Assembly (NCBI GenBank): GCA_009617715.1
Contig: VTFK01000003.1
Location: 1,302,001 to 1,366,000 of the forward strand
DNA from: Plectrocnemia conspersa
Taxonomy: Eukaryota; Arthropoda; Insecta; Trichoptera; Polycentropodidae
Reading direction: 5' to 3'
Length of the DNA stretch: 64,000 nucleotides
The notes under the pieces were generated by a model. That model did not search any database. It worked only from the letters and a program-made list of their open reading frames with translations, and had not been told where the DNA came from. Of this stretch, positions 37,680 to 61,181 are shown piece by piece. Within the stretch, counting starts at the first letter, position 1. Every line of letters starts with the position of its first letter. Made by a program: the position numbers and the translations under genes.

Positions 37680-40600
37680 TTACAAGCTACAAGAAAATAT
37701 AATAGATCTTATGAGTCCGTCTCTGATGCAATCGCTGGTTTGTCCCACTCCAAAGTGAAAGACAACACAATCAGCGACCACTCTTGGACAGCCGCTGCCC
37801 ATCGGATACCATCCCAACTTGTTAAACACCACACCGACTTTATACACCTAAAAAAATACAAATCATCGATAGTTTTGGTGATACAATACTTTAAAATATA
37901 TTAATCTAACCTTATTTCTTTGAATGTAAAACGGACGATTAAACGTAATGTCCAACAAGTCGCTGTAATGAACACGTGACGTGTAATGCGTGTATGTTAG
38001 CCGAGATCCATCAGCGTCCAAGAGGTGCGCATATAGCAGTTCGTTATATCCGTTCGATGGTGATCTGACCAATGGAGCATCTTCCCCCAAAACTTGAGTC
38101 GGGATCTTAAAAATAAGATTAAATATTTTACTCAATAATTATCATAGTTATCCCGAATAAAAATACTCAGCGTCTCTGTGAAAGAAAAAGGAATCGATAT
38201 CTCCATAATCGAGGAACGATTGTTAGCAATATGCACAAAGAAAATTCTTCAATTCTTGAGACACATCAATAGAGTTTACACGAAAAGGCTTGTAAATATA
38301 ATAGTAACTATAAACAACAAAGGAAGATCTTGAAGTTAAAAATGCTTTAGACTTATCATCAATAGAAATATCATTTTCTTTGAAATATTCAAATTAATCA
38401 ACGAGATAAGACTGTAATAGTTAAAAAAATAAACCAGCGTAATGATAAGTAAATCGAACGTATATCTGTATTGTGTGCTTTAGAGCTAATACACACAAAC
38501 TTGCCATCTCTCTCTAAATTATGAATATTGACGAAATGTGTTAACGCAAATAGTTGATTTCAATAAAAGTTTCAGGCATGTCAGAAGATTTTGAGTCATA
38601 TACAAAGGGAGATTAAAAATTTCGCAGTTTAACACAGAGGGAAACACTAGTTGCACAATTGTTTTTTGTTAGGTTATGTTAACTGAAAAAAGTGTCCCTG
38701 CAAAATTTCATGATAATCCAGCAATTTGCTTTAAGCTTTTTCGAAAATAGAAAAAAAAAGTGCAATATGTATCAATAAAAAGAGCTTAGAACTGAACATA
38801 GCAAATTCTTTGCGAACGTCTTGTCCTTCATATACAAAAGTAAAAAATGGGCAATTGAATTCTAACATGGGAACGAAAGGATTTAGGGCTTGTCATTGCT
38901 ATAACTAATAAAAAAATTGCTGATCAGAATTGCGTTCGTTTCCAGACTTCTTCCAATTAACTACTTAATTACAAAGTTGCTTCTGATACTTTTATGGAGA
39001 TTTATTACTACTGATGTGACATGGATTCATCAATGTTGTGCCGTCTGCCGGTAAAGAAATTTCTGTTTTTTGAGACAAAGATAATTTTTATGATGAATTA
39101 CTATCTTAAAGGTCAAACCATAACGGGATAATACTACAAAGAAAGCAGCATGGAATGTTGTTCTATAAGGATATCGCTGCAGCACATACACAGCAGTTGC
39201 AATGTCTAAAATTCAACAGTGCTGATTTAAAACTAGCTCCATCGTGCTACCAACTATTTCCAAATCTCAAAAACACATCTGGGAGGGCAATGGTTATAGC
39301 AGCCGTAGTGAGTATTTTGCTGATTAGGACGAAGCAGTTAATCAATAGTACCAAGATCATCAATCGACTTAAAATGTCATAATAATCTATTATTTTTTAA
39401 ATAAAAATGAAATTAAGCTTAATTAAATCCGGTTTCTGCTTAAAGACTTGAGCGTACGTTAAATAAAATGTATCTTTGGTACTTGTTAATTAGCACGATG
39501 TCACGCTTAAAAAACACCAGTTGTTACTCCCCACTGCATTTCCCATGCTGTTCAAACCCAAACCAAACCAAAACAATTTAACCACTACATTCTTATTATA
39601 TTCCTTTAGGTTAGGTTTGGGTTTGAACAGTAAATGGACGTTTCGCAACTGTCAACTTTGAGCATGGCGCCGTGCTAAACAACAAGTACCGTATCTTTAT
39701 TGTCTTATAAATTATTGTTTACCTGTATTTTTCTAGAGATGTTTAAACGTGCTTTTGAAAAGAGAAGTCACAGCTTCTTACACAGTCTGTTTTTGTTTGA
39801 CTATGTTTTAAATGTAAATAAAACAATTATTATTAATTCCAATTTAAAAAATAATCAGGGCTCATGTATGTGGGATTTGAGCCTATGACTTTTCAATTAG
39901 TAACAATGACTGACATTGGTATATTGTGTCTATAAAAAATAATTATCGCTGTCCGCAACATATTCAAAATTTGAGCTATATATTTGATGAAATTACTTTT
40001 TCAATATTTTTAAAAATCATAATGAAAAGTGTGTGATATTATTTTAATTTGTGTAATTTAAATTTTAATAGAATTTCCGAACCAGTTGTAGTGATAATTC
40101 TACCTCTAAACAAGATAACTCAATTTTTATGTAGATTTGCTGATTTAATTGTATCAAATTTTTTTACATATCATTATATTGTAATTTTGAAAATTTTACT
40201 GCGAAGTCTCCACAGGAAAAAAGTTGAAGAATCCGGCCCTGCTGCGCTTAGTGATTAATTTGTGACTGTGTTAGTCCATAAATAAAATTGTGACTATGTG
40301 TGATTTGTATAATTTTAGTAAATATGTACCAGCTCTATTTGTAAATTGATCATTTTTGTGCATAAATAGTTTTAACAGTGCATAATTTTATAAGGCATAA
40401 GGCCCACTAAACATTCGGTTCGCGTTTCAGTAAAAAAACGGAGTCTTGTTTTATATACAGAATTTAACAAATTAAATAGTCAGAACATAAATCAGAATAA
40501 AAAATAGCATACAGTCAGAATAGATATATAAGACAACCATGTGAATTAAAAAAATTATAGCATTTATAAATATAAATTAGCAATAACAAAGTGAACACCC

Positions 40601-43600
40601 CATGAATAAATATATTTAATTGTATGCAGGACGTGAAGGTATTCACAGGGACGTTATTTCAGATTTTTTCGGGTGAAGGGGAGGCAGAAATCAACCATTC
40701 AGTGGTTGTTTTTTATAATATTTAGATTTCATTAAAATTCATGGTATTTCATTAAATGACACGCATTTTTAAGGGGAATTTCAAGAAGGGAAAATACTAC
40801 CTGCCTTCTTCCCCCCTCCCTCAAATGACATCCCTGTTTAAAATCCATATCAAAAGCAATAAAATCAGTAGAAACACTCCATTATCTAACGTTCATATTA
40901 AGACTTTTTATAACAATATTACGACTAGCAATAAGTGAGAATCCAATGAAACATATCTAAACCAAATTTTGACCAATAGGAGAGCGCATAAAACAATTAT
41001 ATGCTTGGCTAGTTGTGTTTAGCCCAACTAAACGAGTTGGCCCTAAAACCCCATGATAATGACCATGTATTATTACGCTGATCACCTGTCTACATAACAC
41101 TGACCTTGAGGTTAAAATACAGATCATATAACATAAATACTGGCTATTCTTTATACATACTGACTAATGAACTGCAATAAATACTGACTGTAAAAAATGA
41201 TTCTGACCATTTGTCAAAATAATTCTTACCATTTAATATAAATTCTGAACAATTAATATTTATTCTGACCCATTAAATAAAAGTTCTGACTACAACTGTA
41301 TTAAAATTGTGGCCTGAAAAATATGAGCCTATTTAGACTAATAGATTAAATTTTGTTCAAATTTGTCTAAGAAAAGTCAAAAGAACCATTCTGATATTTT
41401 CTTCTAGTGAGTTCATATACTATGTCTAAATTCAAATTTGTGCATGACCTTGTTTTATAAGAGAATTTTCGCTAATGTCATCATGGAACTTATTTGGTGG
41501 CGTAGTTTACTGATTTAACGCATAAATTCAATATAATGCTAATATGGGCATTGCTACACACATTGCTTATTTCACTGCTATGAGTTGTGTGACACATATC
41601 CTTCAGCTCGCTAAATGTAATTCTATTCCCATCAATAAAATATTAAGTACTTATAAATATAAATTGTAAAGAAGTAGAAACTATATAACACCAAAAATTT
41701 ATGATAGATTATAACAAAAAATTCACCTTTTCTATTCATGATAGCCTAGAAATAATAGTATTTTGTCAAAGCAAACATATTGATGAACAATGAATTTAAA
41801 GTTATCAGCAAGTAATTAATATTTTAAATCAATGCACATATTTACTATTTCTTCGCTAAAAATAAGTTATGTTTTTTAACTTTACAATATTTAATAATCT
41901 ACACCTATGTATACATATATTTTTTAATATGTTATAGTTTAATTTATTTTTGGGGGTGTGCTGTAGCTCTTTGGACAAACTGTCGTTAGGTGGGAGAGGT
42001 ACTATTATGAATTTACCCCAACTTGCAAAAAAAATGATACTCGTTGAGTACAATGATCATATAAACTACAATGCATAATACCTGCACTCCGATCACGCAA
42101 ATGTTCTTATCGACGGTAAAATTGACCGAGCAATCTAGTACGCTCGTGTTCAGACAGTCAATAGTGTGTATCAACGCTCGCTGGCAGTACAACATGCGCG
42201 GCCCGTTTTGAAACTGTGATTCGTTATAGTCAGTGTTGTAGTTAGAGTGGTGGTGTCTATTAGTCGACATTGCCATTATGGGTGACAGATCTGCAACGTT
42301 AATACAATCAACCTAAAAAGCAAATAAAAACCACTTTCAACAAAATAGTAATATATTAACAGAAATAAATTAATGTTAGTTAACACGGTAGCGTTACTCT
42401 TATTCTAGGTTGTACGGAAGACGTGAAGCCCTCGGGCATGGGATGGTCGCCCCGTGACGACGATATATTCATCAAAATGGAAAACGCTTCGGCTTGCGTC
42501 AGCAGATTCGATCGAGCCGGCCCTTCGGCAAACTGCTGAGGTGTTAAAGTCAAGAATCTGATGGTTTGAACAGCGTTTTTAATAGCCAATCCCGAAGATG
42601 AAGCCTTTAATGCTGAAATAATAATATTATTGATGTAGTACACTCATATGAGAGTGGTCCTTAATTGAATTGGCCTGAATATTAATTAAAAATCCCTTTT
42701 GGCACCGTAGGTGTATGAAATGAAAGCATATTTCCTATTTTTTTAAGATCAATATAAACATAATAGTGGATCAGGTAGTTAATGAACTTGAAAATTAAAA
42801 AAATAGTTTCAATCGGTCATTAATTGTTTCAACTTGTGTCTTCCCAGATTTAGTACACTTTTTATGGTGCTTCCACGTAAATTACTGGCATTTTTAGTCA
42901 ACAATACATAGATATAATAATTAGCTACAAGATTGTATCATTAGTTGTTTTTAAAAAAAAATATTATCAATTTTTGTGGATATATTAGTTGTGCATCATA
43001 ATTAGTAACAAATAATAAAATCTAATATTGCAAAAACATATGCTAGCACAAATCTAATAACAATGGTAAGTTATTAACATGAACTAAATAAAATAAGTAG
43101 TTTTCTGTAACACATTTTTAAAACGGGAACTTTTACTTTTTACTTAAAAAATCATGATTATAATATCGAGTCCAAAACTTAACTTCAGATTAACTAAAAA
43201 TGTTTGTAACTAAACAAATTTTAAATTTAATGGGTTATATTGATATAATTATTCAATTTAATGTTGTTTAAATTAAAAATACATTCAAAACATTCAGACC
43301 AGTTCAATATGAGAGACTACTCATATACATATGTGCTTGCATATACTTATATAAAATAATTACTAGTTTGAGTCGTCGGTGTGTTGGTTGAACAAGTAGA
43401 GGTCGATTCTTTAACATTATCGATTGTATTAGATTTATCGTCGTTTTGAGCTGAAGAACTGCAGCCATCATCCGATATTGAAGAGTGAGAAGCCGATTTT
43501 TCAAGATCGTTCTCTCGAGGCCTCTGGACTGGTCCTGGCAATTGATATTGATTAGATGTTTGAGCATTTGCATATCTAACGGCTGCGTTAAATAATTCCA

Positions 43601-45333
43601 ATTCGCTTTCTATGTTTAAGTTTTCTTGTTCGAATATCTTGATCACTGTTCCGAGTTCGCAATCTTCGAAACTATTTTCCGACAGTACTTCCGGAGTCCG
43701 AGTGCAAATTATCTATAATGCAATAAACCACAAATAAATAAAACGAAAATGTGACTAAAAGTGATTTTTACTCTTGATTACCTGCATGCACTTTTCCATC
43801 AGATTAGGTTCCTCAAAGAGTTTAGCAAACTCGTAAGCCCTACAAGCGTTCTTCGGGTTGAGATCTGACCACAGAAACTTGGTGCATTCCACTACCAAAT
43901 GTGGTAACATGTATTTTTTAGCAGCATAACATAGCTCGCAGGCTTTGTCGAATGAATTTATCTTTATCAAATCAGTATATATGTACCTGTAAAGAATATT
44001 TAAATTAAAAAATATAAAATGTATAGACCACACAAAGCCATTTTTGTAAAGGGCCTATTTCCTGAAACTCGCGTAATTACTGTGACCAAAAGTCTTACAA
44101 TAAGTGAGAACCGAATGAAGCACATCTAAACCGAATTTTGACCAATAGGAGAGCGCAAAAACAATTATCCCTTCTCAGAAGTGAAAATCAACGTCAAAAG
44201 CTATAAAATCGTGCCGTCGCCGTTGCCACTGAAACGGCGCAATATGCAAAATGCAACATCTGTATGTATTTCTTCTTCACCTTATTTTCTCCTGAGAGAT
44301 TTATTTTGCACTTGACATAATGAAAGTTCAAAAATAATAATTTGTTTTAGAACTTTCATCAGGTTAAGTTTGGGTTTGTACAGCAAATGGACGTTTCGCA
44401 ATTGTCAAATAGTTTCATAGGCAATTTAGAGCAGCATATAATTTCACTAGCCCCTATCAGTAAAATTATATTTTCGCTAGTAGAAATATATATCTACTGG
44501 TGAAAATGTATTTGGATTTCATTAGTGAAAATATAACTTCACTGAAATATACACATTTACTGTAGCATGTAAACAAATAATGATAAGTATGTAAATGTAT
44601 ATATTACTATATATGAAAAAGTTGAAATCATATGATTTTACTAGCACCTGCCAGATAAATTATAATTTCAGTGGTAAAAATATATACTTACTGGTGAAAA
44701 TGTATTCCGATATGATTTCACTGAAATAGGATATTTAAAAAAAATATTTTCGGGATAGATTCAAGAGTGTTTTTTGTAGGTTTTCTTCGAGGAATACCCC
44801 GAGAATTTCTGAGGGGCAAAAGTTGGCCAGTCTGTGGTCGCTTTTTTTTAATATTTCGATTTCATTAAATGACATTCATTCATTCTGGCCAAATTTAAGG
44901 GGGGAGGGACAAATGCCCCTATTTCCTCCCCTAAATGACGTCCCTGAAGGGCAACGGCTAACAATAAAATTATCATAGCATACTAATTACATTATCTAAT
45001 TTTTTAATACAATAGGCAAATAGTGCCATAAAGAGTTCCATGTATCGAAAACTATCTATAAATAAAGGCGTGTAAATCTTACTCCAATAAAGCTTTAAAA
45101 GCATCAGGCTGCACGTCCAGGATAGAAATGGGATCGTTCCTTTCGGGGATGCCTCCATAAAACATGGCTTCGAAGACGGGGGATGCCATGGCGAGGAACA
45201 ACTTGTGACCCTTTATGGTGATTTGATTGGTGTCCGAGCCCACGAGGAACGTGCAGTCGGTCCATTGTCCGGAATGCAGCAACTGAGCGCATCTCTGATT
45301 TAAATTCTCGCACTTGCTTTGCCAGTCTTCCAT
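37680..45333 (-). CDS. BTB-BACK-PHR domain protein (BTBD1/2/3/6 family)
   Basis: Members of this family are substrate adaptors of Cullin-3 ubiquitin ligases. Exons: 45083-45333, 43782-43986, 43364-43712, 42398-42612, 42082-42312, 37911-38105, 37680-37847; phases agree at all junctions and give about 537 residues, usual for the family. The start MEDWQSKCENLNQRC at 45333 leads directly into the BTB domain (DCTFLVGSDTNQ, HKLFLAMASPVFEAMFYG). BACK follows (AKKYMLPHLVVECTKFL, NACRAYEFAKLFEEPNLMEKCMQ, then FLTLTPQQFAEGPARSNLL). A Ser/Asp-rich linker sits in the 43364 exon. The PHR domain is split over the last three exons (VDKNICVIGVQIPTQ, LDADGSRLTYTHYTSRVHYSD, KVGVVFNKLGWYPMG) and ends FSCSL. The family is clear; which of BTBD1/2/3/6 is orthologous is not. 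The 4 kb intron 38106-42081 holds several repeats. Confidence 0.92.
39525..39675. repeat. Inverted repeat sharing the family A/C hairpin motif
   Basis: ctgttcaaacccaaaccaaa at about 39,550 pairs with ggtttgggtttgaacag at about 39,613. The right arm continues as taaatggacgtttcgcaact, the same sequence found next to the hairpins at about 30,975 and 44,385. Confidence 0.65.
40480..41300 (+). repeat. Family B repeat interrupted by family A/C pieces (nested insertion)
   Basis: 40,490-40,645 and 41,005-41,300 match, inverted, two parts of the element at 54.63-55.87 kb (for example catgtgaattaaaaaaatta, gcccaactaaacgagttggc). Between them lie a family A piece (40,646-40,836, cagggacgttattt ... aaatgacatccctg) and a family C piece ending taggagagcgcataaaacaa (about 40,977). 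The host sequence resumes after this insert. The right part is a degenerate array of ttctgacc motifs spaced 20-22 bp (41,201, 41,223, 41,243, 41,263, 41,284). Confidence 0.7.
44095..44946 (-). repeat. Composite repeat (families C and A), copy at 44.1-44.9 kb
   Basis: It begins acatctaaaccgaattttga and taggagagcgcaaaaacaat, passes through a decayed hairpin (about 44,325-44,365) and tttagaactttcatcaggtt, and ends in inverse family A sequence closing aaatgacgtccctg at 44946. Order and orientation match the 30.5-31.4 kb copy. It lies in the first intron of the long BTB gene. Confidence 0.78.
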
Positions 45334-45339
45334 CTCAGC

Positions 45340-46180
45340 CCAAAGTGCGTCGTTTGCGACGTTTCAAATACAGCTAGGAAAACATCCGTGATTGACGGCT
45401 CAAAATGTCTATTTCAGTGCGGGTGTGACCATATCTAAAAATATCTATGCTTATCGTTTCTTCTTTTTTTTTATAAATGTCATTTTTTAAAAATATTTCA
45501 TATAGGGTTGCCAGCATCATCTTATTATGTTTTTTATTTAATTTATCGGCGTTCGTAATTAAGGTAAGGCTGTAAAGATATATATTTTAAATAGGTGAGA
45601 TTTAATAGGGAATTATTTTAAGAGATATGTGCGTTTAAATAAATACATTATTCCATAAAACCACAGAATAAATAATATATAGAAGCGGCGTTGGGAGTGA
45701 AAAATAAACTGTCCAAGTCGTAACTCTGTCCACTAAGCTAGCCAGCCTTGTCACACAATGTGCAATGGATCTTTACATTAATATTTTCTATATTCGGTTA
45801 TGTATTAAATATTATAGGGGGGGGGGGGTGGACTATTATAAAAGTCATAGTAGAGAACTATTGAAAAATAAAAATGGCATAATTTTTCACGTGTAGGCAA
45901 AAATTAATACGTTTTACCTAATTCAAACAAACGGTTTTTAAGCGTCACTCGATACATCCCGTATATTTGACAGGACCGAATTTAACCGATGTTTAAAACA
46001 TACGAATTTATTTTTAATATATATACGTTTATTCATAAAGATAAATAAAAGTTTGAAATCAACTATATACCAGATTTATTACCATCTTTAATATTTATTA
46101 TATTAAAAATATTTTCTGTGAAGTATATTTAGTAAAATTGAAACACATCTTTAGGATTTGCTTTTTTAAATATCGTTGTT
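45340..46180. other. Upstream region of the long BTB gene
   Basis: This is the likely 5' flank and promoter side of the minus-strand BTB gene. A small GC-rich stretch (45,335-45,370) with inverted gtcgtttgcgac lies just upstream of the start codon. A run of 12 or more G at about 45,820 marks possible repeat debris. No gene seen. Confidence 0.4.
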
Positions 46181-46187
46181 TTAATTT

Positions 46188-47659
46188 TTGATTTTCCAAG
46201 AATAAATGTCAACGGGATAAATGGAAGACTGCCATCGATAGGCCGCTTTGGACTCCTAACGATTGAAGCACAATTTGTTTAAAACACTTTTCATTAGATT
46301 TATTTTATACTAGCAAAAATAGTTTTCGAAAAACTAAAAAACATACAGTACCATCAATTAATTTACCATTAAATAAAATAAATAAAAATTTTGCGTCCTC
46401 AGCAATGGACTTTGATACTGTTTTAGAACCTCGGGAAATAGGTTTACAAGATAACCCAATAAATATGAAATATTTACACTCTCTTTCAGAAAATCGGCTT
46501 AAAAAGCTCAGATGCCTTCGACAAACAAAAAGACTGAATAAAAAATTACTGACCTTAAAAATCAATAGCTAAAATAATAAAATGTGAAAAATGCTGTAAT
46601 TTTTTATTTTATAAAAACAATATTTTTCTTAATTCTTCATTAATCGAAGAAATAAGGGTGGCTTAATACATCAATTAGAAGATTGGCCATTTTTACACAT
46701 TGTTATGCTCACACATTAAATTTAACATTACAACAAGGTCTTCCCAATACAGAAGAGTGCAAATCATATTCTTAAACTTTAAATGGATTGTCTGCATTAT
46801 TTTCGACATTTTTTAAACGAATATATTACTAGATGCACATACGAGATGGAATTATACATCACGTTTAAGTAATATAATTTAACAATACAGATATGAATTC
46901 AGTCTTTTTTCGAGACGTCCTGAAAAAATTTGAACTAATGTTTTTTTTTTAGCTTTTTGGAAAAGTTTCAAACAAGAAAACTTCTTTATTTATTTTCAAA
47001 ACTTATGTTATACAACATTCTACAATCAAAGTCGTTTAGATATATTATATTGCTGTAAAAAAATCACTGATGTTTTGCAACAACTCAGACATTACAGGAT
47101 AATAATTGGGAAAAATTATGGGATTCTTATGTATCCGAAAAAAATTACCACAGACTTCAGAAAAATGAATTAGTTATTGAAGAAAAGCTTACATTTAGTC
47201 AACTATTTAATACAATATTTGATAGTATAAGTAAGCAAATTGAATAGCGATTTTCTTCAATGTATAAATTGGAATATTTATACCTTCTGGAGAAAGAAAA
47301 ATATACGCAATATAAAGTGAAAACTATAAAACATTATTCGATTATATAAGATTAGAAAACAAGCTTACTGTTCAATATTCGTGCTCTGAATTTGCAGAGA
47401 AACCTAGTGTCATGAACTTGTACAATTTATCAAAAAAAATAAGCTTGAGTTAGGTTTTCAGGAAATAGATAAAATAGCCAAACTAATATTAATTCTTCCA
47501 AGTAGTACTGCTTCAGTAGAACGTTCATTTTCTACTCTGAAAAGAATCAATACTTGTCATCGAAGTACGCAAGGCCAGGGAAGACTACGTGGCCTAAGCT
47601 TGATTTCAACTCTTTATGGAATAAAAATAGAAGAGCACAATTTACGAAAGCGTAATTGA
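46188..47659 (+). pseudogene. THAP plus hAT transposase-like gene, broken
   Basis: From 46,188 one frame reads the second half of a THAP zinc finger: RDKWKTAIDRPLWTPND, a TGA at 46264-46266, STICLKHFSLDLF, then HTVPSINLP, ending at a stop at 46570-46572. Further on, 47,100-47,280 reads a hAT-type body with several breaks. The C-terminus reads the hAT dimerisation block LILPSSTASVERSFSTLKRI (about 47,492-47,551) with a stop at 47657-47659. THAP at the N-terminus and hAT at the C-terminus is the layout of THAP12-like genes. The first CxxC of the THAP finger is not readable, and terminal inverted repeats were not found. The two ends could also come from different elements. Confidence 0.65.
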
Positions 47660-48200
47660 AAAAAATATATTCAAAGAACGAAAAATAAAATTAATATATT
47701 AATAATAATACAATTTGCACTTTTTTCATTTTCCATATACAGCATACCCACTGTACGCCATTGATGCACACATGTGCATTGTGCATTGTGCAATGTACTC
47801 ATAAAAATAATTTTATTGTATTTAAATTGAATTTTCGAAAAATAGCACTAGGTAATCGAAGACCCTAAAATATATCACATATAAAATAACCCATTCCACA
47901 AAGTCTAGTTTTTCATACAAAGAAATATGGTCAGCTCACTATAGTATGTGCATGTATGTATATATATGAAATGCTTAAGTTAGTAAGACCAATAAAATGC
48001 ATGTGCAAAACTTGTCTTTCAATATATATTGTCATTTTCGAGGACCGTTATTTACATAAAAATAAAAATAATAAATATTCGGTCGGTCATGGTCGACGGA
48101 TTGCACGTTAAGGCCTCAGCTGTCACCGGTGTCGGCGTGCCGTACGGCAACGTCGCGGCGAGCGGCGACGGGGGCCTCGCGCTGAGCGCAGGGAGGCACC

Positions 48201-59502
<11,302 letters not shown>

Positions 59503-61139
59503 ACAAAATGCACGAAGGTGTTTCTGCGTTGTCTAAAACGATATTTATATTTTTGTAACATTTTAGAGGTAATTTTTTTGTAAAAATTGTTTAAATTTCT
59601 TAATATACAACGACATTGTTATTTTATTTTATATATATATGCACATATATATTGTATGACTATGAGCACTCTTATATATGTAAATATGTACCTTTTTCTG
59701 TACTAAACCACGTCGGCGGTACCATCGGACAGGTGCTACTTCTTGCGTCTATAAATGTTATATGAACGTTGTTGGTTATTCATAGTCGTGTCGCTCTATC
59801 TCTTAACATTCCTTCCTCTTATGCTCAATTGTAGGGTGATTCGCCTTTATATATATGTATATATATGATGTTGCATTTTATACATGCTCATTGTGATGTA
59901 CATATATATAAGTATGTATATATATATATATACATATATATATATTTATATACATAATCCTTTTTTTCTATTATGTACTGAAATGCTATAGTTAAGTAAC
60001 AAAATCACAATATTTATTGAACGAAAATTGTCTTATTGCAATATTTTGATTCTTTCTTTGTTAGCCATCTCTTTTTAGAAGTGAAGTCGTTCTTTTTATC
60101 GATTCTTCAACTCTTGTGACAGACTATGTCACTACTCGGTATAACTAATCTGATCAAGAAGAGTAGTACAGAATTCACACCGAATTTTTATTTATCAATG
60201 AATTCAAATGGGTGTTGCATGCCTTACTTGTACTTCCACCTGTCGTCCACTCTTATTTTTATCATTTGACTCATAAAAAAATATTTTAACAAGAAATAAC
60301 ATCCAAGAAAAGATGCTCAGGCATTTGAATCACCGCCTCTCAGTACATAAGGAAGAGGATTATATATGTGTGTATATATTTGCCAAATAATAGATCTTAT
60401 ACGCTTATTTCGGAGAATGTGTTTGAACATTTTTGATACAGTCTCAATGTGATTTTGATTTTTTAAATTAAATAATTTTTGGCCAATAATGAATGCTTCC
60501 ATAAAATTACGTTGTTCTTATGTAAGTGATTTTTATACATAAACATTCAATTGTACGTTTTTTTTGTAATATTGTTATATAGGCGTTGTTAGAATGACAT
60601 ATATTATTTTTGTAAATGCCAATGATATGCCAAGTGTTAATTTAGGTTATGCGTTGAATTCTAGACTAACACATTCTCGGGTCCGTAGTGTTGTGAACGC
60701 GGAGCCGATACTGTAACCCTGTGTATCCTGTTTGCAATAATAACAAGTCGGTTGATTCGTCAGTGCCTTATCGGAAAATGCGTGTTGTGAATACTTTTTT
60801 GATCTTTTTAATAATTGAGAATATCACTCTGCCTATTACATACATATGTCCTTATACAATAAGCGGTATGTTCCTCGTCGATTTTGTACTTGAAAAAACG
60901 CCGTGTTACTTACAATGTGACAATCCTATCGTTAAGAGCTTCTGTGTCGATCTCCACGATCCAGCGCTCGGGTGTAAAACTTATTAAAACAATTAAAAAA
61001 ACTCGAGCGACTTATTATATATACTATATTATTTTTTTGGAAATATTATTTTATTGATTTTACAAAATTTTGTATATTGTATAAACTTAAAAAATATGAT
61101 AAAATGTATTTTATAAGATTAGATGTAAACATTAATAAA
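59503..61139 (+). other. Rok 3' untranslated region
   Basis: This is AT-rich, with TA microsatellites near 59,900-59,950. AATAAA at 61134-61139 is the last plausible poly(A) signal before the converging villin-like gene. A frame at 60721-60987 is probably chance. Confidence 0.5.
61134..61139 (+). terminator. Poly(A) signal AATAAA of Rok, overlapping the converging gene
   Basis: The hexamer lies 43 bases before the position of the villin-like stop codon on the other strand. An inverse signal (TTTATT at 61050-61055) could serve the villin-like gene, so the two transcripts would overlap by roughly 100 bases. Confidence 0.45.
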
Positions 61140-61181
61140 TAACATATTTAAATTGATTTTTTTTTGTTTTGTTTGTGATCC

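Noticed and set aside
41139..41300. CRISPR-like spaced repeats
   Set aside because: Units are degenerate 20-22 bp without distinct spacers, in an animal intron; this is a transposon-type array.
60721..60987. 88-codon plus-strand frame with several Cys residues
   Set aside because: It lies in the Rok 3' untranslated region, has no recognised motif, and similar lengths occur by chance here.
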